Shown: positions 47,300 to 57,377, numbered from the stretch's first letter. The stretch: 64,000 nt of DNA from Tenebrio molitor (GCF_963966145.1 NC_091052.1:1860001-1924000), one strand, 5' to 3'. The notes: generated by a model from the letters alone, not told the origin. Program-made: numbers and translations.

Positions 47300-48173
47300 T
47301 GTGTTTAATTCATATCGTTATAATATGACCACTATGTGGCCATATTTAACTACACTATCGAAAATATGGCCATTTTTCCAGTTTTTAAAAATGGATTATT
47401 TAAGTTCAATTCTATTTACACATTATTTTCTTTGTACCCATCCCATAATATAGACAGATACACTACGATATAAAAAGGGATTGGTAACCTCAAATTTTAA
47501 ACAGTGCAAGAAAATTGATGTCAAATCTTAAGGTGGCCATAGGCCATATATCGAATATTCGACCCAGGTACCTACCTACCAATGCCATAAAAGTGCTGTT
47601 GCAAATGCAATAGCTATTTATGTAACCAGTTAGGAAATGCGTTATTTTGTGTAACGAGTGGAATATTTGCGGGACGAGCGCAGCGAGATCCCGCAAAATC
47701 ACACGAGTTACACAAAATTGCATTTCCTAACGTGTTACATACAAGATTTTTTCTAATTGTGACAAAAAAAAGTTTCTTCAAACGTTAAACGAAGTAATGA
47801 ATTTCATTAATAATAAATTATTATTGTGTTAAAATATCAAGTAGGTAAGTAGGCACGGTTATTTTGCTTAAAAACAAAAAATATGACAGTGTCAAATTGA
47901 TGATACAATAAATTTTTCCTAACCAGTTAGGAAAGATTTTACTTTTCCTAACCAGTTACGAAAAGTGTGACGTTTCCCAACGTCAGTTAATTTTGAAAAG
48001 TGTCACTTTCTATGTCAAAATTAGAAAAAGTGTTTTTTTGCGACTTGAGTCAACTATAGATCTGTAATATTTATTAAAAAATATTTAGTAATAGCCATTT
48101 ACAAAATTAATTTATTATAAAATCATTAAAGCTAGTAGGTATACAAATTTGTATTACATTGTTTAAAAATAAG

Positions 48174-50276
48174 TCACAATAAATGCAATTCAGGCTGCGA
48201 TAAGGGAAGAGAATGATATTTTTTTAACAAATAATATTTCACAATGATTATTATTAAAAGTAATCCACAAATAATTACAATTATAATAATTATTATCCTG
48301 ACGTTCTCTGAAATTTTTGCTATAATTTGAGTAAGATTTTCATCTGGCTTGATTTCTGAAATGTTAACGTTACACGTAGCTTGAGTGCTATTGTTAAATA
48401 AAACAAAATTGATACAAGAAATTCCGTTTATGTTGGTTACATTATGGTACGGACCTTTTGCGATAGTAATTGATGGTTTATATAAAAGCATGGTTAAAAG
48501 AGCTTTACATGAAATATTATTCCCAGTTAATTCAATTAGGTTCAAAAAAGGAGAGTAACTTTTAAGACTGGCTAAATTTAGGGATTGTAAATTATTGAAA
48601 CTTACATTTAGGGCCTGCAAAAAGTCCATGTTGTGAAACAAACCGTCCTCTATTACATCTAATTGATTATAACTAAGATCTAAATTATTTAATTTGTGTA
48701 AACTGGTAAATACACTAATATCTAATAACTTGAGCGAATTTCCTGATAAATTTAATAACTGAAGAGAATCCAAGTGTTTAAATATGCCGGGCAGTAACTT
48801 ATTGATTTTATTTTTTGATAATTCTAGTTTTAATAATTTGTGTAAACTGGTAAATGTACTAATATCGAATAACTCGAGTGAATTTTCTGATAAATTTAAT
48901 AACTCAAGAGAATCCAAGTGTTTAAATGTGCCGGGCAGTAACTTATTGATTTTATTTTTTGATAATTCTAGTTTTAATAATTTGTGTAAACTGGTAAATG
49001 TACTAATATCGAATAACTCGAGTGAATTTTCTGATAAATTTAATAACTCAAGAGAATCCAAGTGTTTAAATGTGTCGGGCAGTAACTTATTGATTTTATT
49101 TTTTGATAACTCTAGTTTTAATAATTTGTGTAAACTGGTAAATGTACTAATATCGAATAACTCGAGTGAATTTTCAGATAAATTTAATAACTCAAGAGAA
49201 CTCAAGTATTTAAATGTGCCGGGGAGTAATTTCTTGATTTTATTTTTTGATAATTCTAGTTTTAATAATTTATGTAAACTAGTAAATACATTAACATCTA
49301 ATAACTCGAGTGAATTTTCAGATAAATTTAATAACTCTAGAGAACTCAAGTATTTAAATGTGCCGGGCAGTAACTTCTTGATTTTATTTTTTGATAATTC
49401 TAGTGTTAATAATTTGTCTAAATCGTTAAATTCGTCATTTTCTATGTTACTAATGTTATTATTACTCAGATCTAAATATCTCAGATTTTTTAGTTTTTCA
49501 ATGTCGAAAATTTTATTTATGGTATTATTATTTAAAATTAAACGTTCCAGACTTGGAGGAAAACACGATCCATTTACTTCTTCAAGAAAATTATTACCAA
49601 GTGTTATAACAATGCTCGACTGAAAACTTTTGCAGTTAACTTCTTTAATTTCGTTATTGTTTAAATGTATTTTTCTGGGTAAATTAAAATTGGAAAAACT
49701 GAAATTAAAAGCTTTGATATTATTAAAAGATAAATTTATAACCTGCAGATGTTTAAGTGAGTGGAACAGAAGACTTGGAACGTACTCAATGTTGTTATTA
49801 TTAAGAAAAAGTTCCTCTAACTTGTGACTACCTTCAAAAATGAAAACATCATCGTCAACTAAATGTATGTTATTATTACTTAAATCCAAAATTTTTAGTT
49901 CAGGAAGGTTAGTGAAGCATCCTCGAGGTACGACGTCTAACGAATTAAATTGCAAATAAATCATTCTTACTTGTTGTAATTCGGAAAATGCTCCTGGCTG
50001 AATGGTATTTACTTTACTATTTTCGATATGGAGTTCTATCACATTTTGTGATTGTGTAAATACATTTCTGGGAAAACTCTTTATTGAACTCTCTTGAAAA
50101 ATTAGTTCTTTACAAGTATGTGGAGATGACAGATTTGAGACTTCTTGAAGAATATTGTCTGAATCAATGTTATAACAAAAGGCAGTGTCTAACCCATATT
50201 TCTCAGTATTTATCCATTTACAGTTTCCAGCCATTGTAGAAGAGACGAAAAGTAGACAAAATATGAATATCTTCAT
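48174..50276 (-). CDS. LRR membrane protein 1 with internal tandem repeats
   Basis: A single 700-codon exon encodes a type-I membrane protein: signal peptide MKIFIFCLLFVSSTMAG, a Cys-containing N-terminal cap, more than 20 leucine-rich repeats (pattern LxxLxLxxNxIxxLxxxxF), a C-terminal LRR region with Cys (NNISCKALL, ISCINFVLF), one membrane helix (IIIIIIVIICGLLLIIIIV) and a short tail ending PELHLL. There is no TIR or kinase domain, so it is not a complete Toll-type receptor; such LRR-TM proteins act in cell adhesion or recognition, sometimes immunity. Five consecutive 48-residue units (two LRRs each) in the middle are nearly identical. It is one of four related genes in a row on this strand. 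An AATAAA signal is present downstream on the minus strand near 48110. Confidence 0.88.
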   Translation of the reverse strand: MKIFIFCLLFVSSTMAGNCKWINTEKYGLDTAFCYNIDSDNILQEVSNLSSPHTCKELIFQESSIKSFPRNVFTQSQNVIELHIENSKVNTIQPGAFSELQQVRMIYLQFNSLDVVPRGCFTNLPELKILDLSNNNIHLVDDDVFIFEGSHKLEELFLNNNNIEYVPSLLFHSLKHLQVINLSFNNIKAFNFSFSNFNLPRKIHLNNNEIKEVNCKSFQSSIVITLGNNFLEEVNGSCFPPSLERLILNNNTINKIFDIEKLKNLRYLDLSNNNISNIENDEFNDLDKLLTLELSKNKIKKLLPGTFKYLSSLELLNLSENSLELLDVNVFTSLHKLLKLELSKNKIKKLLPGTFKYLSSLELLNLSENSLELFDISTFTSLHKLLKLELSKNKINKLLPDTFKHLDSLELLNLSENSLELFDISTFTSLHKLLKLELSKNKINKLLPGTFKHLDSLELLNLSENSLELFDISTFTSLHKLLKLELSKNKINKLLPGIFKHLDSLQLLNLSGNSLKLLDISVFTSLHKLNNLDLSYNQLDVIEDGLFHNMDFLQALNVSFNNLQSLNLASLKSYSPFLNLIELTGNNISCKALLTMLLYKPSITIAKGPYHNVTNINGISCINFVLFNNSTQATCNVNISEIKPDENLTQIIAKISENVRIIIIIIVIICGLLLIIIIVKYYLLKKYHSLPLSQPELHLL
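48700..49430. repeat. 144-bp tandem repeat array inside LRR gene 1
   Basis: The same landmark (GATAA, then CTAG) falls at 48817, 48961, 49105, 49249 and 49393, exactly 144 bp apart. Each unit encodes 48 residues, such as LELSKNKINKLLPGTFKHLD followed by SLELLNLSENSLELFDISTF. Units 3 and 4 differ at very few positions; the outermost units differ more, consistent with repeated unequal crossing-over from the centre. LRR gene 2 carries only one such unit. Confidence 0.95.
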
Positions 50277-50916
50277 TCTATAAATATTTTGTACTATAAA
50301 AAATATTAATAATAAATATACATATAATCACTACTTACTTATTTACTGTTTAATAATTATGTTTGTAATACTCGTAGTTTTTAATACTAAAGTGTCAACA
50401 AGGCAGGAATTCACAAACTGTGGTAGCTTGTAGTCGTGATGATACTTTAATCAGAATCACAAAACAGAGTTATCAAATTAATGTACGAGTATATACTATA
50501 TACAGGATATATTTACATACCTATGAGATTACAAATGCATTGCAGTTTTACTTTTCGTAACAGTCGATTCAGAATTTTAAAGTAAACCCAAATTATCTAT
50601 AGTTTGTTGTGAATTACTACAAAGGAATTTGCTTTTAAAGTTTTTTATGATAAACAAGCACATGTGGTTCTTAAATAATACATTATTTTACAGAAACATT
50701 TTTCAATAAAGGTTGCAATTTTTCTATAGTTAAAATATTCCAGAATTAAACAATTGTAAACACCAGTTCAGTGCTTAAAAAATTTAATGAAGCAGCTGTA
50801 TAGTAAGAATGCAAAAAGTGATATCTTGCATTCCGCCTACATTGTAGCGGAAGGAAATCACTTTTTGATATTAACACACACAATGATGACTCGTTAAAGT
50901 ATTTATTAGGAGTATA
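50277..50916. other. 5' flank of LRR gene 1
   Basis: AT-rich. It includes a short imperfect palindrome near 50815-50872 (AGTGATATC...TTCCGCC...GCGGAAGGAAATCACT), a related copy of which occurs at 53572-53625. No coding content. Confidence 0.5.
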
Positions 50917-51146
50917 TACAGGGTCATTATAAACGATTGTGCCATCGTAGTAGGCGTTGGTGGCTTAGTTGAATGTGCCGCAAGCTTCATAACATCAGTG
51001 AGACTAGTATCATCGATAGCCCCACTGGCGGTAGTGGAAATCTATCTACTAGTTTGTCTAACGTTGCGAGGCTGGCGGCACATCCAAAATTTGTGTGGGT
51101 TTTCAACGCCAACTACGATGGTACAATCATTTATAATGGCTCTGTA
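50917..51146. repeat. TACAGGG-ended MITE, family E, copy 1
   Basis: TACAGGGTCATTATAAACGA at the left end pairs with ATCATTTATAATGGCTCTGT near the right; the arms also carry TTGTGCCATCGTAGTAGGCG and its complement. The same family is found at 57103-57321 (CCATCGTAGTTGGCG). It is non-coding although a 79-codon frame crosses it. Confidence 0.8.
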
Positions 51147-51986
51147 GAATATCCGTGTTTCAAACCTATATCTGATTGGTGCGATTTTACTTTAGAAGCT
51201 TTTGAGTTCTGAAATACAAGAAAATCAACAGTGATCCTGCTTTACAACTAAACGAAACAAGCGCAACCCATAGGTGAAATGCAATTCAAATGTACATGCA
51301 TTTCAACTATGTTCTAGTTCTAGATGAAAATGGATGGTGGTGAGGCTTATTGTCTTTTAAACCCTGGGAAGGTTCTTCTTCGGCAATAAAGAACAATTTT
51401 TTCATTAAACCGCGGAGGGTTAGTTAGGAATCAGGATAGTGTTAGGTACTGAAGGATGGAATTCGCCTATCTGTGATACGCACTTGTTTGTACACATCAA
51501 GATTTATGGTATGTATTGGAAAACCCCAGAAAAAAATTATACCAGGTTCTACCCTCCGAATGCGAAATGGTCCTCATCTTTGAAGGGTTGAAAGGTGGTA
51601 TGAAGTGTGCGCCAATTAATTTTAAATATTATCAATATGTTAAAATAGTCTTTTATTTTGAAGAGTGCATGTAAAAGACATTTAAAAAGATTTCTATTAA
51701 TTTAACACATTTTCAAACTGTATTGTTATGCGCTCTCTAATGAGGAATGGTTGGATTACACAGTGTATCCTTGCAATAGCTCAGGAATAGCCTAGATTCC
51801 TGTATCGATTGTTTCACTCCCTCTATCCATACGTGTGGACACACTAGGGTAGTGGTTCTGAACCGTGGAAGCACACACCCTCTAAGGGAGAGAGAAATTC
51901 CACTTTAGGGTGCGACAGTCAGGGCCTACATTAAGATTTTGCAAATATTAGAAACCTTTAACTTTACTTGATTATAAATTTATATC
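51147..51986. other. Gene-free spacer
   Basis: No coding content recognised. The phrase GTGGTTCTGAACCGTGGAAG near 51853 and the tract after it look like mobile-element debris, contiguous with the reverse-transcriptase relic, but no ends could be defined. Confidence 0.4.
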
Positions 51987-52350
51987 CTAAAGATATGATT
52001 TAAAGATTTCTAACATCGACTGAGATAGGCTAAATTGCTGAAGTTTGTCTAACAAGACGTAATGACCTAAACGATAGAAAGCTTTGGAGAAGTCTGCATA
52101 GATTACGTCGACCTGAAATATAGTCTCGAAACTTTCAGCAACAAATTGCTTAAAAGAACATAAAATCGGTAATCGTAAAACGACCACTTACAAAACCATG
52201 TTGAAACTCCGAAATTTTGTTTGCAAACAAAATATCAGTTAATTCAAAAACTTTCGAAATGTTGGAAAAAATTGAAATTGGGGGATAACTTTCTATCTGA
52301 CTTCTACTGACTTTTTTAAAGATAAGTGAATTGCACGATAGTTAGGGAGT
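51987..52350 (-). pseudogene. LINE reverse transcriptase relic (Jockey-like)
   Basis: The minus strand reads FQVDVIYADFSKAFYRLGHY, then VLLDKLQQFSL, matching the non-LTR reverse-transcriptase block VDVIYTDFSKAFDxVxHxxLLxKL. The Asp after KAF has become Tyr. Upstream, in shifted frames, come HGF-like (FQHGFVSGR) and NYRAIHLS, corresponding to the NYRPISLL and QHGF blocks. Several frame changes show it is dead. Confidence 0.75.
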
Positions 52351-52949
52351 CAGATACAAAGTGCTCATGGATTGACACTAACACAGTACACAAAGTACTG
52401 ACGTATAATTGCTGATAAAAAAGAAGACCAACAACAAGACAGGACATTTACTCGTATATCTGTAAAGAATCAACTGAGTAATCATAATCAATTTATCCTT
52501 TGCAAAACAACTAATGTGTCAGCCCATTGCTTATATCGAAATACACATATAAGGTAGAATTATAATAGTTATTTTCTGAGTAGCCCTGTCAGATTACTTT
52601 TCCTTTTCAGGAATGAGGCGGTAGCCGAGTGTTGAAAAACAGGCCGAATACCTGAAAATTGACAGCGCACGAATATTGAATAATGTTTTTCGTGTTCGTC
52701 TGGGCAAAGTTTTAAAAAAGTATTTATTACAAAAAATGTCAAAAAACTTTCAATTTTAATGGAGATAGGTCAACGTACGAAAGCTTCTGCTGATAATATT
52801 TATTCAGCTATGATATAGCCCTTTCTGAGAAGTTGTTTAAGGTTTTATTATGCTAAATTAATTTCCAAAGTACTCGATGGTCTCAAGAACCAAAAAAAAT
52901 AAAAAATGACGGGGCTATGTTTCTAAATCTTGGAACAACTTCTTTTCTC

Positions 52950-53530
52950 TTTTATCGCTAAAGATAACGCTGAAATGTTATTGTTCGATAAATCCTTTTA
53001 CTCCTTTAAAATCTTTGAGACAGTCATAATTTAATTTTGTTATTTTGCTGTTGGATAAATCTAACGAGAGAAGCGATTTCAAGTTACTGAAGCGAGATTT
53101 GTGCTAAATTATTTAAACTGAAATCTAGCCATTTCCAGTTAATCAGATTGGTTATATTTAAATGTGAATTAAAGAGGTTGGAGTTTATATTCAAGACTTC
53201 TAATTGAATTGGAAGGTTCATGAAATTAAAATTAATTTTCAGCGTTGTTTCATTTGATCGTTACTGAGTGAAATTATTTCGAGCGTTACTAAAAATATAA
53301 CGAATTTAATTCTAAATATTTTTTGTCCAAAAGTAGAAACTGCTCATTTATGGTTACGTAAATGAAAAAGTGTTCAATGCGGACAGATAAAATAATTACC
53401 AATGTACAAAATGTCTTTGAAATATTGAAAATTTCTTCGTAATGTCGGAAGAAAGTTAAAGGTGTTAAAAATACTAATCTGGTCTTTCTCTAATCGTAGT
53501 TTTTCTGAAACCCACGAATACTTACTCTGT
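52950..53530 (-). pseudogene. Decayed LRR gene of the LRR3/LRR4 type
   Basis: The DNA aligns with 57940-58400 of LRR gene 3 on the same strand: AAATGTTATTGTT, TCATAATTTAATTTTGTTAT, GTTGGATAAATCTAACGA, CTTCAAGTTACT and GAAATCTAGCC recur in the same order and spacing. Weaker similarity continues to counterparts near 58545 and 58920. Small indels break the frame repeatedly, and the signal peptide and membrane segments are absent. It shows that the LRR family once had at least five members here. Confidence 0.85.
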
Positions 53531-53857
53531 TAATTCTAATCAAATTGTCCATTATGTATAGCAAGAATTGTCATAATCGGCTGTATTCCGCCTACGTCGC
53601 AGCGGAAATCACTTTTCGATACTAAAGCATTTATCCAGCAAACAAGGATGACTGGTTTTTCAATTTTTTAAACTAATTTTGCTTGACAAAGAAATAATTT
53701 AACTGTTAATGCTGCGCAGGAAAGCAAAAAAAAACTGTCAAAATACAACATTTTATTGAGTGAAAATGTATGTTACAATCAAACACAAGAATTGGAGTCA
53801 TTTCCTGTAAAATACAAACTGAATAAAATCAGTATAAAATTAATCATAATTAATTTA

Positions 53858-55549
53858 TCAAAGTAAGTGCATTTCGGCCTCTCGAGTGGGAAGATTATTT
53901 TGTATTTTTTTTTTCAGTAGCACAATCAACGTTAATAATAGTGCACAAATAACGGCTAGAATGAATGTGAATATTATAAAAACAGTGTTATTTTTTGACA
54001 TTTGTGTTACGATTTTATTTAAATTTTTATCTAAATTGTGATTGTTCAAATTCGTTTCGTTTAAATATGATCTAAAACCCAAGAACGTACCAGTTAGATT
54101 ATTTTTATTAGATTCTGACTCATTGAAATGCGATTGTTTGGAAAAGAATTTAAAAAATGTAGTGTTTTTGAAATCGCTTTCGAAGAATAACCTAATTTCT
54201 CGAAAAATATTGCTATTTAACTTAGACACGTTAGTGTTGTATTGAATATTGAAATTAGTGCAAGGAATTCCGTTCACATTAGATACATTGTGGTAGGAGT
54301 TTCTCACAATGTCGATACTAATTCTGTAGGAAAATATGGCCGAAAGTCTTTGACATGAAATATTGTTGCCTATTAGATTAACCTGTCGCAAAGAATTGGA
54401 GTAACTCTTAAGTTTGACTAAGTTTATATATTGTAAGTTATTGTAACTTACATTTAGGACTCCTAAGCGGTTCAAGTTGTGAAATACATCTTCCTCTAAT
54501 ACTTCCAGTTGGTTATAACTAACATCTAAATTGTCTAACTTCTGTAAGCCATTAAACACACCAAAGTCGAGTAGTTTGATTGAATTTCCTGACAAATCTA
54601 ACAACGTGAGACGCGCCAAGTCTTTAAAAATACCAGGTGATAATTTGGATATTTTATTATTTGGAATTTTCAACTGCACCAGATTTTTTAACCCTCTAAA
54701 TTCGTCAACTCTCAAGATGTCAATCTCGTTATTGCTCAAATCTAAATATTTGAGATTTGATAGTGCAGTCACATTATCAATTTCGCGTATAATATTATTT
54801 TTTAAAACCAGTTTCTCGACGATCTTGGGCAAACATGACCCATTTAATCGGACAAGTACGTTATTTTCAAGTTTTACAATATCTAGAAAGCTCACAGATA
54901 CCACCTCACAATTTATGCTACTTATCTGATTATTGTTCAAGTCAATAGTTTTAAATACTGCAAAATTTGAAAAACTCAAGTCAAATTTCTGAATATTGTT
55001 AAAAGATACGTTCACAACTTGTAACTGCTTGAGCGACTGAAACAAAAGACGCGGCATGTACGTGATGTTATTATTATTGAGAAAAATTGTCTTCAACTCG
55101 TTGCTACCATTGAAAGCGTCGTCTTCAATTAACTGGACGTTATTGTTGCTCAAATCCAAAATTTGTAGTTTGAAGAGGGAGTTGAAACATCCTCGAGATA
55201 TAACATTCAGCGAATTAAATTGCAAATAAATCTCCCTTACTTCCAGTAATCCCGAGAAAGCTCCGGTTTGAATAGTTTCTATCTGACTGTTATTTATGTA
55301 AAGACCGCTCACTTTTTTAGGCCATGTAAATACATTCATTGGGAAATTTTTGATTGAACTGTTTTTAAAAGTGTACTGCAAAAGTCTTGACGAGGCCGAG
55401 ATGCTTGACACTTCGTGAAAAATGTTTGCGGAGTTAATATCAGAGCAGATAATTCTTAGGTCGGAAGATCTTGACTCTGACATGGCGGACCATTGGCACC
55501 TTGCAGTGGTTGTGGATAAAACACTTAAAAAGCACAGTATGATCTTCAT
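53858..55549 (-). CDS. LRR membrane protein 2
   Basis: A single 563-codon exon: signal peptide (MKIILCFLSVLSTTTARCQW), Cys cap, about 15 leucine-rich repeats (NNNVQLIEDDAF, NNKISKLSPGIFKDLARLTL), C-terminal Cys region (NNISCQRLS, IPCTNF), an unusually long Asn/Ser-rich juxtamembrane stretch with many N-x-S/T sequons, a membrane helix (FIIFTFILAVICALLLTLIV), and a short basic tail ending EAEMHLL. It is the closest relative of LRR gene 1, sharing the layout of every segment, but carries only one of the 48-residue units expanded there. No TIR domain. Role inferred as cell-surface recognition or adhesion; no ligand can be suggested. Confidence 0.88.
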   Translation of the reverse strand: MKIILCFLSVLSTTTARCQWSAMSESRSSDLRIICSDINSANIFHEVSSISASSRLLQYTFKNSSIKNFPMNVFTWPKKVSGLYINNSQIETIQTGAFSGLLEVREIYLQFNSLNVISRGCFNSLFKLQILDLSNNNVQLIEDDAFNGSNELKTIFLNNNNITYMPRLLFQSLKQLQVVNVSFNNIQKFDLSFSNFAVFKTIDLNNNQISSINCEVVSVSFLDIVKLENNVLVRLNGSCLPKIVEKLVLKNNIIREIDNVTALSNLKYLDLSNNEIDILRVDEFRGLKNLVQLKIPNNKISKLSPGIFKDLARLTLLDLSGNSIKLLDFGVFNGLQKLDNLDVSYNQLEVLEEDVFHNLNRLGVLNVSYNNLQYINLVKLKSYSNSLRQVNLIGNNISCQRLSAIFSYRISIDIVRNSYHNVSNVNGIPCTNFNIQYNTNVSKLNSNIFREIRLFFESDFKNTTFFKFFSKQSHFNESESNKNNLTGTFLGFRSYLNETNLNNHNLDKNLNKIVTQMSKNNTVFIIFTFILAVICALLLTLIVLLKKKIQNNLPTREAEMHLL

Positions 55550-55999
55550 GCTACTTATTTGTGTTGTACAATGATTTAAATCTGCTGAAATAAATTATTC
55601 ATGTATATTACTTTTTCTAAAATAAGACAACATACCTGGCTCGTTATAAAAAATCCTTGTATAATAACGTGTTCACATAATTATTAACGATCACATTTTA
55701 TTTCTGAAACGAGTGGTACTGTCTCGTTTAAATGTGCTTCTTCCAACTTTCACTATCAAAGTGATAAACCTAGAAAAATTAAATTATTATCTAAAGAATA
55801 ATGAACTTTACACATATAGAGCGTTGAAATATAGGGGACGTACACTGGGAAATAAGTGATAAAATATGTGTGCTACCAATTTATTCATGTAGAGAGTTTT
55901 ATTATTTATTATTGTCACAAAATAATACAACTTTAATTTATTTTTCAAAGAAAATACAATAAATTTCTTTAAGCAATCTGTTTATGAAAATGCTTACTA
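55550..55999. other. 5' flank of LRR gene 2
   Basis: AT-rich, no genes or inverted repeats recognised. It should contain the promoter of the minus-strand LRR gene 2. Confidence 0.5.
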
Positions 56000-56516
56000 T
56001 ACGGGTGATTTTGAAAGTTGTGCAGATATTTTAATCACGAGCTACTGGCTTCATGTAGAACTCGGAAAAAATATTTTAAAAATTCTGTCAAAAAATAAAA
56101 TGACATTTATTTTTTGAGCTACATTTTTTTTATTGCTTTTAGTTTTCTACGTTGTTCCACAACCTCGTAGGTAAAATTTCGGCACATTTTAAAAATACAC
56201 CCTGTATATCATGTTTTATAAAATGTACGCCAATGCGAAGTAACCTATAGAAAATATGCTTTAAAACAAGGAAACCGCATTGGTGTACGTTTTATAAAAT
56301 ATGATATACAGGGTGTATTTTTAAAATGTGCCGAAATTTTACCTACGAGGTTGTGGAACAACGTAGAAGACTAAAAGCAATTAAAAAAAATTTTAGCTCA
56401 AAAAATAAATGTCATTTTATTTTTTGACAGAATTTTTTAAATATTTTTTACGAGTTCTACATGAAGCCAGTAGCTCGTGGTTAAAATTTCTGCACAACTT
56501 TCAAAAACACCCTGTA
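56000..56516. repeat. TACAGGGTG fold-back MITE, family B, copy 3 (symmetric)
   Basis: Left end TACGGGTGATTTTGAAAGTT and right end CACCCTGTA; arms of about 230 bp pair nearly throughout, including GAGCTACTGGCTTCATGTAG and the 75-bp AATGACATTTATTTTTTGAG block in both arms. Copies 1 and 2 each lack that block in one arm, so this is the most complete form. Confidence 0.92.
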
Positions 56517-57102
56517 TAATACAAAAGGAATAAGAATAAACACTACAAAAACAAAAAGAAGTGATAATATTTTATCTAATAACAGTTATTTACTGACAGG
56601 CAGTATCTACAAACGAACAATTTATTGACCCTGAAATTTCACTGTCTTCTCTTTGCAGTTTGCTTTTCAAAAAATGTATGATAAAATAACCTGAAAGAAA
56701 TGTATAAGGATGTGAATGAATCGACAATGAGCGAAAATTGTTTAAACCTCCCTAACGACTAATTACGCTTTTGATGAGGATGCTAAAGAATAAAATAATT
56801 ATTTATTTTGCCTCTCTGTTAGGGACAGTAAATGAACCACATCGTATGCACCAAAACAAATTTATAGTAACGATTTTATTATATTTACAATTTTCTGTGT
56901 GTTAGAAAAGAATCAAGAAGTAAATAATAAAAACATATTTTTATTAAAAAAATATATAAACGTAACAAAATACATAAACAATAATATTAGTTGTCCACAG
57001 TTTTATCATGCGTTGTAAGTTTACATAACTAAACTACGAAAAATTTACACAAAAATATCTTATAAATAGAATGTATATTTTGTTGTGCTTATCGCAAAAA
57101 TA
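56517..57102. other. Duplicated flank shared with 60.4-60.85 kb
   Basis: From about 56822 to 57100, the sequence (AGGGACAGTAAATGAACC, CAAATTTATAGTAACGATTT, ATTAGTTGTCCACAGTTTTA, GTGCTTATCGCAAAAATATA) recurs downstream of LRR gene 4 at 59922-59955 and 60430-60830. It is non-coding and marks the boundary of a segmental duplication. Confidence 0.75.
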
Positions 57103-57321
57103 TACAGGGTTATTTATAAATGATTGTCCCATCGTAGTTGGCGCTGAAAATCATACAAATATTGGATCTGCCTCGCAACATGTGACACAGTAGTAGACAG
57201 ATTACCGGGGTTAAAAACTACCGCCAGCATCACCACCTATCGGCAATACTAGTCTGACTCATGTTATGAGGCTTGCGGCAACGCCAACTGCGATGGGACA
57301 ATCATTTGTAATAACCCTGTA
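57103..57321. repeat. TACAGGG-ended MITE, family E, copy 2
   Basis: TACAGGGTTATTTATAAATG pairs with CATTTGTAATAACCCTGTA; the arms continue through TTGTCCCATCGTAGTTGGCG. It is absent at the matching place downstream of LRR gene 4, so it inserted after that duplication. Confidence 0.88.
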
Positions 57322-57377
57322 CGACACATCCTGTCTAGAAATAACATATTTTTTCGAAGTTTATCAATAAACTTACT

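Larger units (their letters stand above)
45361..47566. mobile_element. 2.2-kb nested insertion flanked by GGTACCT
   Basis: GGTACCT occurs directly repeated at 45354-45360 and 47567-47573, and the inserted DNA begins GTGTCGAATATGG and ends in the inverted ATATTCGACCCA. AATATGGCCAC-type motifs recur inside (about 45385, 45745, 47335 and 47365). It carries a retroelement endonuclease fragment (45929-46369), an inverted-repeat block (46400-46720) and a TACAGGGTG MITE (46910-47299). No transposase for the insertion itself is recognisable. Confidence 0.55.
45231..48056. mobile_element. Family A MITE split by a nested insertion
   Basis: The left part (45231-45353: GTTGACTCAATTTGCAAAAA, then GAACCAAATAAAGGCACAAA) and the right end (AATGCCATAAAAGTGCTGTT at 47579 and CGACTTGAGTCAACTAT at 48040) correspond to the internal inverted pair of the element at 4068-4492. 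Between them lie a 2.2-kb insertion and, at about 47615-48030, extra repeated sequence with several CCTAACCAGTTAGGAAA motifs and a GTAACGAGTGG...ACACGAGTTACAC palindrome. The element is thus a mosaic of at least three nested insertions. Confidence 0.65.

Noticed and set aside
48784..49623. 279-codon open frame on the + strand opposite LRR gene 1
   Set aside because: It is the antisense of the 144-bp tandem repeat and stays open only because the repeat unit is a multiple of three; it has the same periodicity and no domain of its own.
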